Counted from the first letter of the stretch, positions 38,468-46,518 are shown. The stretch: 64,000 bases of DNA from Candidatus Woesearchaeota archaeon (GCA_016928155.1 JAFGLG010000005.1:124001-188000), one strand, 5' to 3'. The notes: a model not told the origin generated them from the sequence alone. Numbers and translations are program-made.

Positions 38468-38494
38468 TTAAACGATTGTTTAAATATTTTAAAC
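38468..38494. promoter_or_regulatory. Overlapping palindromes before the second MNT gene
   Basis: TTAAAC-GATT-GTTTAA (38468-38483) is a perfect 6-base inverted repeat, and GTTTAAATATTTTAAAC (38478-38494) is a near-perfect one that shares its first half. They sit 4-30 bases before the minus-strand start at 38464 and next to a TATA-like TATATAAA. A site for autorepression by the winged-helix MNT protein is likely. Confidence 0.5.
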
Positions 38495-38696
38495 ATTTAT
38501 ATATTTTATTGTTTCTATCTGGGATACGAAGCTTAATAAGATTATATGAGAAAAATCCGAAAATTATCCGAAATGTTGATATTAATTAAATTAGTATATT
38601 ATTGTGGATTTCTTATACCCCTATTTATAAATGTTTTAGTTACTTGTTAGTGATTAACAGCGAAAACTATAAATACCTGAGAGTCTTAAAAGCAGT

Positions 38697-39272
38697 ATGC
38701 TTGAATCATATCTGAACCAAGAATGCAACAGGAGAGGTTTTCTGACTGGACTAGCTAAACTTGCAGGCGGAGCAGCAATTGCAGCAACAGGACTGGATCT
38801 GCTAGCATCAGAAGCAGAGGCTGGAGAAAATTATTTTGGAACAAAAAGACCAGATCAAGAGTTATATGATATAATCAGTAACCTCAATCCAGAAAGGATG
38901 GAACAATTGAATGAACAGCAGAAATATAATCAAGTAGTTACCGAGCTCAAAGCTCCTCTTGAAAAGGCATTGAGATATGATTTGCAAAGCCTAGGAACAT
39001 CAGAGAAGAAGAAACTTGCATATGCATTCAATAGTTATGGTATTGGAAAGAATGCAAGTTTGAATACAACAAAATTCAAATATGGAAATGAATTTATAAT
39101 TGCCACTATCCTAAGTCCGGAGGTAAGCACTTTTTGGTACAGCCTCGCAGGGTATTACATGGCATCTGGAGACAATAAATCTGCAGTACCTTGCCTTAAG
39201 AAATTTGTTTCTCTTGAACCAAATGATAAAAGAACGCCAAGAATTCTAGATTGGATAGAAAAAAATTCATAA
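38697..39272 (+). CDS. Tat-exported TPR-like protein
   Basis: 191 residues. The N-terminus carries a twin-arginine signal: NRRGFLTGLAKLAGGAAIAA, ending near SEAEA. The C-terminal third (AGYYMASGDNKSAVPCLKKF) is a TPR-like helix pair. The DNA here and in the next kilobase is AT-richer than the surrounding window, hinting at recent acquisition. TATA box ACTATAAATA about 30 bases upstream. No partner enzyme is recognised. Confidence 0.7.
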   Translation: MLESYLNQECNRRGFLTGLAKLAGGAAIAATGLDLLASEAEAGENYFGTKRPDQELYDIISNLNPERMEQLNEQQKYNQVVTELKAPLEKALRYDLQSLGTSEKKKLAYAFNSYGIGKNASLNTTKFKYGNEFIIATILSPEVSTFWYSLAGYYMASGDNKSAVPCLKKFVSLEPNDKRTPRILDWIEKNS

Positions 39273-39324
39273 AAATCAGGTTTTCTTAATAATATTTTTA
39301 AATAAAAGCTGTCCAATAGCACAT

Positions 39325-41388
39325 ATGATCTGTAAAAAAGGGGTAATAGTACTAATTATTGTTCTATTACTATGTATAATAATCCATGCACAGGAACCTT
39401 GTAATCCAGCATTTGAGGATTGTCCAGATGAAGATGTCGATTACGAATCTGAAGACACATGGCAGGATCCGAATAATTATGGAGCAGCTACTTCTTCTCA
39501 AGTAGGGTATGCACTTCAGAATGGATGGATAAGTGCAGGCAATATCCAGCACCTGACAGTTGATCAACTCAGAGCTAATCTTAATAATCTTGATGCACCA
39601 CATATTAATGGACTCACACAGACTCAGATAATGGGTTTCACAGGACCAGAAGTCTCAAACATCTACTATAGCATGCAAACAAACAGATACCAAGAGCTAA
39701 CATCACCACAACTCACCCACCTCATGGACAATGGAATGATATTCAACAACCCATCCGGCTTCAACCCACAGGATTACAATGCAAATGCCTTGAATTCAGC
39801 ATGGCAGCAGCACTACAATAATCCTGGACTCTATGTGAATGTAGGCACAGCAGGGAACGTGGGAATGACAAGGACAGCAACCCAGACAGGGAATCATGAT
39901 GTGATGAATATCGATGGCAACACAATATACCTGGACACATTCAATCTCTATGATCACAGCATCAGCTCAGCAGGCAGCCAATGGATCATAATAGATGATG
40001 TCATGTTCAAGAATGTAAAGAACCTGATGAGAAGCGACAGGAACTGCAACAATGACAACTGCCTGAATGCAGACAGCGCAGAAGAGATAAGGATACCGAA
40101 TGCGAGAGGCAGGGCAGAGGCACAGGTCTCCAAGGATATCACAATAGACTCAGACCATGAATACTATCTCAGCGAAGTGCAGCTCTTGGATGACAATGGC
40201 ATCGTGCTGAAAGATGGGAAAGAGATCACATCCGCAAACACGCTGTTCTTTGCAGGAGAGAGCTCAAGCTTTGATGTGCTCTCAATATCCAGCGTGAGGA
40301 ACTTTAATACAACCTACCTATATGATACCGCATTCCTCACAGACCTGGGGGGCCTCATAACAACAGACCAGGACATCCTCCCGAGTGTCAGGGATTTTGA
40401 GTATTATTTCGGAGAAGACATAGATGGCGAAAGATATGACATGGTATGCAACAAAGACAACAACCAAATCCTGCTGCATAACCATCTTCCAGGAAGCGGT
40501 AGAGAGATCCTCATCGACTGCGATAAGGATGGGGTGATCAATGCATCCCTAAGCGAACAGGAAACAAACCTGATGATAGATGAAAAATCCACCATCACGA
40601 TAAAGACAGACAATACAAGAAAGATAGAGTTCAATCCGAACAAGACAATACCCAATCTAAGCAGTGTGATGAGAATAATAGCAGCGCCCACACCTAATTA
40701 CTATTTCCTGAATGGGATCATGAAATATCAGAACAACAACATCAAGGAAGAGATAAATGTGGGAGATGCCCTGAATTCAGTAGAGATTGACCTCAACTTT
40801 GGATTCAAGTGCATGCAGCTGAGCAGGAATGCAATTTACTATTATTATGGGGATGATTACAGCACATTTTCCATAAGGAATCCATCTTACAATCCAGAAG
40901 AGCATTACTCAATCTGCCTCAAGAAAGCAGATGGAGACCTGCTTGGAGGAGAATCACAGGTCGATTTCCTGCAGAAACAGATGTTCTTCAAGGGCTATGC
41001 CGAGGCAAACAAGTTCGTGTTCGCGCCCAGCAAAGAGATAATCTCGCATCTTCTGCTCCCCATCTACCAGGGGTATTCAGATAACAGGATAGGCATGCAG
41101 TTCGACAATGAGCTCCACTTCGTGGAGAACAGCTATGCGACAGGAGAGAGGACATCCAATTCCAGCATGATAAACTCAGGTTATTTCACAATATTCGAGA
41201 GAGACCATAGGTATGTGAGAGTGAATCAGGCGCCTTACTCATCAGCTATAAAGAGCTACAGCGCAAGCTATGATGACTCACAGATAATCATTGGATATGA
41301 CCTGATCCAATACAAGGACAATTATGTCAGGGTCATAAGAGAAGATAACAACAAACAACAATATGAGAGATGGCTGGCAGATGGATAG
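39325..41388 (+). CDS. Large secreted protein of unknown function
   Basis: 687 residues. Signal peptide (VIVLIIVLLLCIIIHAQ) then an acidic, Asn- and Tyr-rich mature region. Residues 55-150 contain helix repeats with SSQVGYALQNGWISAG, TVDQLRANL and TQTQIMGF; the rest is beta-rich (NIDGNTIYLDTFNLYD). No catalytic motif. Base composition shifts from AT-rich in the first 500 bases to average later, which may mark a join. The next gene starts before its stop. Confidence 0.7.
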   Translation: MICKKGVIVLIIVLLLCIIIHAQEPCNPAFEDCPDEDVDYESEDTWQDPNNYGAATSSQVGYALQNGWISAGNIQHLTVDQLRANLNNLDAPHINGLTQTQIMGFTGPEVSNIYYSMQTNRYQELTSPQLTHLMDNGMIFNNPSGFNPQDYNANALNSAWQQHYNNPGLYVNVGTAGNVGMTRTATQTGNHDVMNIDGNTIYLDTFNLYDHSISSAGSQWIIIDDVMFKNVKNLMRSDRNCNNDNCLNADSAEEIRIPNARGRAEAQVSKDITIDSDHEYYLSEVQLLDDNGIVLKDGKEITSANTLFFAGESSSFDVLSISSVRNFNTTYLYDTAFLTDLGGLITTDQDILPSVRDFEYYFGEDIDGERYDMVCNKDNNQILLHNHLPGSGREILIDCDKDGVINASLSEQETNLMIDEKSTITIKTDNTRKIEFNPNKTIPNLSSVMRIIAAPTPNYYFLNGIMKYQNNNIKEEINVGDALNSVEIDLNFGFKCMQLSRNAIYYYYGDDYSTFSIRNPSYNPEEHYSICLKKADGDLLGGESQVDFLQKQMFFKGYAEANKFVFAPSKEIISHLLLPIYQGYSDNRIGMQFDNELHFVENSYATGERTSNSSMINSGYFTIFERDHRYVRVNQAPYSSAIKSYSASYDDSQIIIGYDLIQYKDNYVRVIREDNNKQQYERWLADG

Positions 41389-42100
41389 GAAGGGACAGAT
41401 AACAATATGGATGATATTCGGAATTGTCATTATAGCAGTGCTCGCAATAACCATCTTCCTATGGGGCATGAGAGAATTCGGGGACAAACCAGAGCTGAAC
41501 AGGTATGAGATACAATTGTTCACAGAGAGATGCCTCAAGGATACAGGAGAAAGCGCCCTCAAGAAGATCGGACTGCAAGGGACATATCTCCACCCGACAG
41601 ATCATGTGGAGACAGAGTTCGGAAAAGTCGGGTACCTGTCAAGAAACGGAGAGAATGTCAACAGGACCTTGATCAATATCGAGCGTGACATCGCAGAGCA
41701 TGTCATTGAGAACTTCGATATCTGCACTGGAAATTATTCTGTGTTCAAGCAGAAAGGACTGAAGATAAAGCAAGGAGATAAATATCTATCAGTCGGATTC
41801 GGCGAATATGCGACAATATTCACACTCAACTATCCAGTATCATTCATCCTCGCAAATTCTACTTTCAGCTTTGAGAGATTCGAGACAGAAGTGCCGATAA
41901 GGTTCAAAACACTGTTCAGCTATGCCCTTGGAGTCAAGGATCCAGACCTTATAGACATGACATATCTCGGCGACCTTGATGTCAACACCACAGTCCTTGA
42001 TTACAACACATCAAAAGTGTATGTCTTTGATGATTCCTTATCAGAGATAAGATCAGAAGAGAGGCTGAAGAGCTATAAGCTGGCGTTTGCTGTGAAGTAA
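41381..42100 (+). CDS. Pilin-like exported protein
   Basis: 239 residues from the ATG at 41381, eight bases inside the preceding gene; an alternative start is at 41363. The N-terminus MDRKGQITIWMIFGIVIIAV has a KGQ junction and a long hydrophobic helix, the pattern of archaeal class III signal (pilin-like) proteins. The remaining 210 residues are a mixed beta-rich ectodomain with conserved-looking FSYALGVKDPDLID. Probably exported with the preceding large secreted protein. Confidence 0.65.
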   Translation: MDRKGQITIWMIFGIVIIAVLAITIFLWGMREFGDKPELNRYEIQLFTERCLKDTGESALKKIGLQGTYLHPTDHVETEFGKVGYLSRNGENVNRTLINIERDIAEHVIENFDICTGNYSVFKQKGLKIKQGDKYLSVGFGEYATIFTLNYPVSFILANSTFSFERFETEVPIRFKTLFSYALGVKDPDLIDMTYLGDLDVNTTVLDYNTSKVYVFDDSLSEIRSEERLKSYKLAFAVK

Positions 42101-42217
42101 GAAGATTTGAATATTTCATATTTGTCATCGAAAAATATCTGATTCTATTGAAAATAAACTTGTTTTTTTCTGGAAAGAGATATTAAACTATATCTTCTTA
42201 TAAAATAAAGAAAAAAC

Positions 42218-42252
42218 CATGGTGGCTTGCACCTTGGTGAAATCCTCCGATT
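42218..42252 (+). pseudogene. Truncated tRNA copy, anticodon arm deleted
   Basis: GGTGGCTTGCACC then TTGGTGAAATCCTCCGAT matches the interrupted tRNA at 42300 (GGTGGCTCAACC ... CTGGTGAGATCCTCCGAT) apart from the missing D-loop and anticodon arm. The loss fits recombination between two CTGGT copies that flank that segment in the intact gene. A TATA-like TTATAAAAT lies upstream. It cannot fold as a tRNA. Confidence 0.6.
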
Positions 42253-42299
42253 GAAAAAGAAAAGCAAAGATATTATTTAATGCTTTCGGTTTAGGCAAT

Positions 42300-42413
42300 G
42301 GCGTGGTGGCTCAACCTGGTACAGCGCCAGGCTGAAGCCCTGGTGAGATCCTCCGATCTCATGCGGGTTCAAATACTCTTGACCCCTTGAGTTTGGAAAT
42401 CCCGCCCGCGCCG
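42300..42413 (+). tRNA. Interrupted tRNA with anticodon GAA (tRNA-Phe by anticodon)
   Basis: Acceptor GGCGTGG/CCGCGCC, D arm GCTC...CAGC, anticodon stem CCAGG/CCTGG with loop CTGAAGC (42332-42338), so the anticodon is GAA. The variable region is 19 bases (42344-42362) with a TGAGAT/ATCTCA stem, unlike the 5 bases expected for tRNA-Phe. The T arm GCGGG-TTCAAAT-CCCGC is split by 26 extra bases (42375-42400), with AAAT repeated at both edges. Position 73 is G, not the A usual for Phe. Either two non-canonical introns are removed, or this is a Ser-like type II tRNA with an altered anticodon. Confidence 0.75.
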
Positions 42414-42421
42414 CCTAAAAC

Positions 42422-43165
42422 CTAATCCTCAGATATGCTCCACATCTGGTCAAAATATCTCTTGAAGTTGACAGCAATCTCTTTTGACTGGATAACAACA
42501 CCTATCATGCCAGTGAAAGAGATGATAGCGACCTTATCAGCATAGACATAGGTTGTTGTGGGGAAGAAGCCGAACTGCTTGGGAAGAAAACGTCTTTCCT
42601 GGAGAGGAAAGATCTCCTTGCCCCGCGCATTCTGATAATATATTGACTTGACCTTGACACCCTTCCCATCCCTTCTCCTGGTCCAGTCAGTGATCCAGTG
42701 CTTCAGTATCTCTCTCATGATGCCTGTTGTTCCAAGACCATACATGTATTCTCCAGGCTTCAGGGTCTCGATCATATCTTCATAGATAGAGATTATGCCG
42801 CGCTTTCCCTTGAAGTGATGCACCTCCTGCTTCTCAGTGCCCATCTGATACTTCAGCTCAAGCTGAGGAAAAATCTCATCGAACTGCTCAATCTCTTTTC
42901 TCTTTCTTTCTGCGATTCGCTTGAGATTCTCAGGTGAGGCCACTTCAAAATATTTCTTCTCAGCTTTGGAGGAGGTGCTCACAAGGCCCTTTTCCATCAA
43001 TCTCTCAAGAGTATCATAGACATTGACCCTGTGAACGCCTGATTTCTGTGCAACTAAACCGGCAGAAGCGCTCCGCATCTCCAGAAGTGCAATATAGACC
43101 TTTGCCTCATTCTGGCTGAGACCAAGGGTCTCTATGTTCCTAAGTAATCCAGGCTCAAACGGCAT
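42422..43165 (-). CDS. TrmB-family transcriptional regulator
   Basis: 247 residues. The N-terminal winged helix (GLSQNEAKVYIALLEMRSAS, HRVNVYDTLERLMEKGLV) is the TrmB signature. The C-terminal domain (residues about 115-247, VHHFKGKRGIISIYEDMIE) is the type with a GKRGI segment found in archaeal TrmB relatives that sense small ligands. It is divergent from the small-protein operon at 43288; a palindrome between them is its likely operator. Confidence 0.88.
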   Translation of the reverse strand: MPFEPGLLRNIETLGLSQNEAKVYIALLEMRSASAGLVAQKSGVHRVNVYDTLERLMEKGLVSTSSKAEKKYFEVASPENLKRIAERKRKEIEQFDEIFPQLELKYQMGTEKQEVHHFKGKRGIISIYEDMIETLKPGEYMYGLGTTGIMREILKHWITDWTRRRDGKGVKVKSIYYQNARGKEIFPLQERRFLPKQFGFFPTTTYVYADKVAIISFTGMIGVVIQSKEIAVNFKRYFDQMWSISED

Positions 43166-43205
43166 AATATAGGGTATATAAAGCTTTTATTTAAATATTT
43201 CTAAT

Positions 43206-43227
43206 TGTAGTATTGATATATACTACA
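43206..43227. promoter_or_regulatory. Palindromic operator in the TrmB intergenic region
   Basis: TGTAGTA-TTGATATA-TACTACA has perfect 7-base arms. It sits between the minus-strand TrmB promoter (TATATACC near 43172) and the plus-strand promoter (TTTATATATTTGG near 43230-43242), so one bound protein could control both directions. Confidence 0.6.
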
Positions 43228-43287
43228 TTTATTTATATATTTGGACCGGTATAATTATCACTGTAAAGTCATTAAGAGGTGACAAAA

Positions 43288-43428
43288 GTGAAACAGAATG
43301 AGATCCAAATGGCAATCAAGATCGCAGTGCTCGGAAAGAAGTCAAAGACATACACTGTGGAGACTGAAAAAGGAAAATGCCAGGAGAGCGGCGGGATGAG
43401 CAGCTGGGGCGTAATGATGATGAGGTAA
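43288..43428 (+). CDS. Very small protein, TrmB-linked operon
   Basis: 46 residues with a GTG start 5 bases after the strong ribosome site AAGAGGTGA. Contains IKIAVLGKKSKTYTVETEKG, one Cys and an unusual Met-rich end (WGVMMMR). First gene of the operon divergent from TrmB. Too short to assign, but its ribosome site, spacing and operon place support it. Confidence 0.5.
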   Translation: MKQNEIQMAIKIAVLGKKSKTYTVETEKGKCQESGGMSSWGVMMMR

Positions 43429-43432
43429 AAAT

Positions 43433-43549
43433 ATGATAATCCTAAATGAAGATGACATAAGGACATTGAGGGAGCAAGGTTTCCTCAGCATAGAGCGACC
43501 AGAGGGAAAGCTTGTGCTCTATCATGAGACATCGATGGAGATAATGTGA
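43433..43549 (+). CDS. Very small protein, TrmB-linked operon
   Basis: 38 residues, starting 4 bases after the preceding stop. Sequence features: DDIRTLREQGFLSIERPEGK, which looks like one helix and a hairpin. The following gene begins 9 bases on, behind GAGGTGATAAG. Assigned from spacing; could be a non-coding stretch if the 46-residue gene is not real. Confidence 0.4.
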   Translation: MIILNEDDIRTLREQGFLSIERPEGKLVLYHETSMEIM

Positions 43550-43558
43550 GGTGATAAG

Positions 43559-43909
43559 ATGAAACCTACACTTATGGAACTGGAAGCGGATCTTGATAAA
43601 ATCATGGGAGGCAAAGAGCCAGATGGGATTCCTATTGGGTTGGGCTCCTGTCAAGGAACCTTAGAAATGCAATTGCTGATAAGACCTTACTTGAGACTCT
43701 TAAAGGATGAGAAGGGCATCACAATACCTGAAGCAATCACCATGGCACTCGAAAGATACAAAGGGAGCCTGCCATTGGTTGATGGGATATACTTTGCATG
43801 GGGCACCTACAGGAACCCAGAAGAGGAAAATCAAGCGATGGCTGGTGTTGAATCACAGATCTTGACAACGTATAAAGAGTTAGGCATAGAATTCAATTCA
43901 ATAAAATAG
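43559..43909 (+). CDS. Small unknown protein, TrmB-linked operon
   Basis: 116 residues with a clear ribosome site (GAGGTGATAAG). Helical, with one Cys (GLGSCQGTLEMQLLIRPYLR) and GITIPEAITMALERYKG. No membrane segment and no recognised family. Together with the two micro-proteins it forms a unit that TrmB probably regulates. Confidence 0.6.
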   Translation: MKPTLMELEADLDKIMGGKEPDGIPIGLGSCQGTLEMQLLIRPYLRLLKDEKGITIPEAITMALERYKGSLPLVDGIYFAWGTYRNPEEENQAMAGVESQILTTYKELGIEFNSIK

Positions 43910-43955
43910 ACATGCTACCACAAACTAAATAAACAAATCATGGGGTTGATTAAAT

Positions 43956-45473
43956 ATGGAAGACGAATGGATGCTTGCAGAAGAAATTCCTGATATAGAT
44001 TTCTTTTTCTCGCAGATATGGCTGAGCGCTTTTGTGAATGATATGGAAAAAAGCGTTGGAACAAATTATGAGAAGATACTCTGTGTGTACAGGGGATTCA
44101 ACCTGACATTCTATTACGGCAAAGATGATTCAAAGAGATTTGCACAGCATGTCATAGATCTCATCAAGAAAGACAGGAAGTTTGGGCACAGGATAAATGA
44201 CCAGATCTATAAGTTATCTGATAAACTTGCCACCTTCAGCAAGATGATTTATGATGCAGACCTTGGGAAGATGGACAACAATGAGCTGCTCAGACTGTTC
44301 AAGACACATGATGAGATGCATACTGAGCTGTATCAATGGGGATGGCTGCCAAATTCAATAGACATGTTCCATCCATTGTACACGGAGCTGCTGCTTTCCT
44401 ATCTTGAGAAGAAGACAGGATCAAAAGAGGGAGCTAACAAGGCGTTGATAGCACTTACGCAGCCGCAGAAGAATTCCATACTTGCTGATATCGACGATGA
44501 GCTGCTGGAGATCGGTGCTGAGATAGAGAAGGACCAGAGCCAGACAGAGGTCTTCAAGAATAATAGCGCTAAGGCGATAAAGCAGAAGCTCAAGAAAGAG
44601 TTCCTGCAGAAGCTTGAGGATTATTGGCAGAAATACATGTATCTAGGTTATATGTGGTTAGGAATAGGGAAACAACTAGATGTGGAGGATTATATACAGA
44701 CGCTGAAGGATTTTGTGGGCAAGGGTGTGAAGCTGACTGAGCAGGCAAAAGAGAACAAGAGGAGAGTTCTTGAAGATAACAAGAGAAGGAAAGAGGTGCT
44801 GAATGAATTGAAGATAGATGATGATCATAAAAACTTATTCGACCTCTGGGGAGATTTCATGCTGACGAAGATATACAGGAGGAATGCCCAGATCAAATCA
44901 TTCTTCTATTTTGACAAACTTCAGAAGGAGATAGCAAAAAGGATAGGCGTGATACAAGAGCACCTGAGATTCATGCAGCCGGATGAGGTTGAGAATGCCT
45001 TGCATGGCGGTGAAGTGTATGTTGAGCTGCTCAACAAGAGGATGGAGTTCAGCGTCTACTATGCAGAGAAAGGATATGATGAATTTGTGACAGGAGAGGC
45101 TGCAAGAGAGCTGGCAAAAGCAGCAGAATCAGAAGTTGATAAGGATGTGACTGAAGTGACAGGCCAGGTCGCTTGCTTGGGGAAAGCAAAAGGCAGAGTG
45201 AAGATCATAATCAGGGCAAGCGATATGCATAAATTCGAGCAGGGTGACATCCTGGTGAGCATTGCGACAGATCCTGATGTTGTTCCAGCGATGAAGAAGG
45301 CAGCAGCAATAGTCACAGAGCAGGGAGGAGTCACTTCGCATGCAGCAATCGTGTCGCGTGAGTTAGGCACACCTTGCGTGATTGGCACAAAGATCGCAAC
45401 CAAGGTCTTCAAGGATGGGGATCTTGTTGAAGTAGATGCAGAGAAAGGGATTGTGAGGAAAATCAGTAAATAA
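43956..45473 (+). CDS. Stand-alone phosphohistidine-swivel protein (PEP-utilising family)
   Basis: 505 residues. The C-terminal 90 residues are a PEP-utilising mobile domain: ATDPDVVPAMKKAAAIV then TEQGGVTSHAAIVSRELGTP with the phospho-acceptor His in TSHAA. The upstream 400 residues are a long helical region with coiled coils (EENKRRVLEDNKRRKEVLNE-type repeats). Neither the ATP-grasp domain nor the PEP-binding barrel of PEP synthase is present. It must therefore act with partners encoded elsewhere or serve another phospho-transfer role. Confidence 0.8.
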   Translation: MEDEWMLAEEIPDIDFFFSQIWLSAFVNDMEKSVGTNYEKILCVYRGFNLTFYYGKDDSKRFAQHVIDLIKKDRKFGHRINDQIYKLSDKLATFSKMIYDADLGKMDNNELLRLFKTHDEMHTELYQWGWLPNSIDMFHPLYTELLLSYLEKKTGSKEGANKALIALTQPQKNSILADIDDELLEIGAEIEKDQSQTEVFKNNSAKAIKQKLKKEFLQKLEDYWQKYMYLGYMWLGIGKQLDVEDYIQTLKDFVGKGVKLTEQAKENKRRVLEDNKRRKEVLNELKIDDDHKNLFDLWGDFMLTKIYRRNAQIKSFFYFDKLQKEIAKRIGVIQEHLRFMQPDEVENALHGGEVYVELLNKRMEFSVYYAEKGYDEFVTGEAARELAKAAESEVDKDVTEVTGQVACLGKAKGRVKIIIRASDMHKFEQGDILVSIATDPDVVPAMKKAAAIVTEQGGVTSHAAIVSRELGTPCVIGTKIATKVFKDGDLVEVDAEKGIVRKISK

Positions 45474-45619
45474 GATATTATTTTTCTGAAAATTCTTTAT
45501 TATTGGTCTGCATTCTCGGAAATTTCACGATTTATTCTCTTTTTTTCCGGTTTCTTCGGAAGGAACACTGGACAAGTTGACGATGGGCATATTAAGATAT
45601 TCAGATATAGATATAATGC

Positions 45620-45735
45620 CGTCGGTCCGGAGCCGACGGTTGCCCACACTGCAATGAACTAAGAGTGGAACTGATGGTTGCTGGGAAGGCCATTAAGTGA
45701 TGAGACTCTGTTATGATGAGCAGTGTGGGCACTTC
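45620..45735 (+). ncRNA. Candidate structured RNA
   Basis: In the 276-base gap after the swivel-protein gene. A GC-rich hairpin CCGTCGG/CCGACGG (45620-45640) is followed by a perfect 12-base helix TGCCCACACTGC (45642-45653) with GCAGTGTGGGCA (45721-45732). Between its arms are an AGAGT/ACTCT stem and CTGA and TGATGA boxes that could form a kink-turn. An internal loop of about 9-10 bases per side resembles the pocket of an H/ACA guide RNA, but no ANA box follows. TATA-like GATATAGATATA lies just upstream. The strand is inferred from it. Confidence 0.6.
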
Positions 45736-45749
45736 CTAGTTTAAATATT

Positions 45750-46286
45750 TTACTGCAAAACCCTTACAGTCTTCTCATAAGCAAATGAGGCAATGCCCCC
45801 AAGGAAGCCTGTTATCACCTGGAGAATGCCCATTGCAGTCAAGAATATTATTGGGATTATATCTAGGCTGTAGAGGATGTAGGCTGATAAGAACAAGAAT
45901 GCTGATTTAAGAAGCACTCCGACGAATAGACTGATCCAATAAGATTTCCTGAGCTTCCTGAATGCCATGACAAGTAGGGTGTTGCCTATCCAGATGAAAG
46001 GAATCATGTAGAGCAGGAAGGGTGTGAAAGGCCCGAACAAGATGCCTCTTGACAAAACACCAAGAGAAGGCAGTAAGATTATCGGAAGAATCTTCCAGCC
46101 TTTGAGCTTCAGAGCATTGCTGATCAGGAAAGCATTGACCAACAAACCGACAACAATCTGAGGATGGCCGATGAAAAGCGGGATGCAGAAGCCAAGCACT
46201 GAAAAAATAACAAGCTCTGCAATCTGATAAGTGTTTGAGAAATCAACCTCTTCAAGAGTCACCCATTTTTTTATGTAAGCATACAT
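45750..46286 (-). CDS. Six-span membrane protein, S-component-like
   Basis: 178 residues with six hydrophobic spans (IAELVIFSVLGFCIPLFIG, VGLLVNAFLISNAL, ILPIILLPSLGVLSRGI, FLLYMIPFIWIGNTLLV, ISLFVGVLLKSAFLFLSAY, VITGFLGGIASFAYE). The layout resembles ECF-type S components, some of which are linked with and misnamed after hydrogenases. It is divergent from the [FeFe] hydrogenase operon. Substrate unknown. Confidence 0.65.
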   Translation of the reverse strand: MYAYIKKWVTLEEVDFSNTYQIAELVIFSVLGFCIPLFIGHPQIVVGLLVNAFLISNALKLKGWKILPIILLPSLGVLSRGILFGPFTPFLLYMIPFIWIGNTLLVMAFRKLRKSYWISLFVGVLLKSAFLFLSAYILYSLDIIPIIFLTAMGILQVITGFLGGIASFAYEKTVRVLQ

Positions 46287-46333
46287 GCCTGTTCACAATA
46301 CTTATTCATTTAAATATTTTCTGGAGCGTCCAA

Positions 46334-46455
46334 TCTTTCGCCTTGCTCAAGATATCTCAAGAAAATATTAGGGAAATAACAAATTCGCCTGCGAATTTGG
46401 ATAAGCAGGATATTAACCCCAATATTTTCCAGAATAAGCAGTCTTAAGGCAAAGA
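46334..46455. repeat. Long nested inverted repeat upstream of the hydrogenase operon
   Basis: Three nested pairs: TCTTTCGCCTTGCTCAAGA with TCTTAAGGCAAAGA (46442-46455, left arm bulged), GAAAATATTAGGG (46361) with CCCCAATATTTTC (46417), and CAAATTCGC (46380) with GCGAATTTG (46391-46399). It lies between divergent promoters (the hydrogenase TATA box is near 46474). It is either a structured RNA or a palindromic mobile-element remnant. Confidence 0.65.
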
Positions 46456-46518
46456 ATCAAAAGAACCACAACAACCTTTATAAATAAAATACCCAATAGC
46501 AGAGCAAAGAGGTGGGTA

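Noticed and set aside
45534-45570. CCGGTTTCTTCGGAAGG-like sequence considered as an SRP RNA signature
   Set aside because: The conserved SRP helix 8 loops and length are absent; the match is limited to a few bases.
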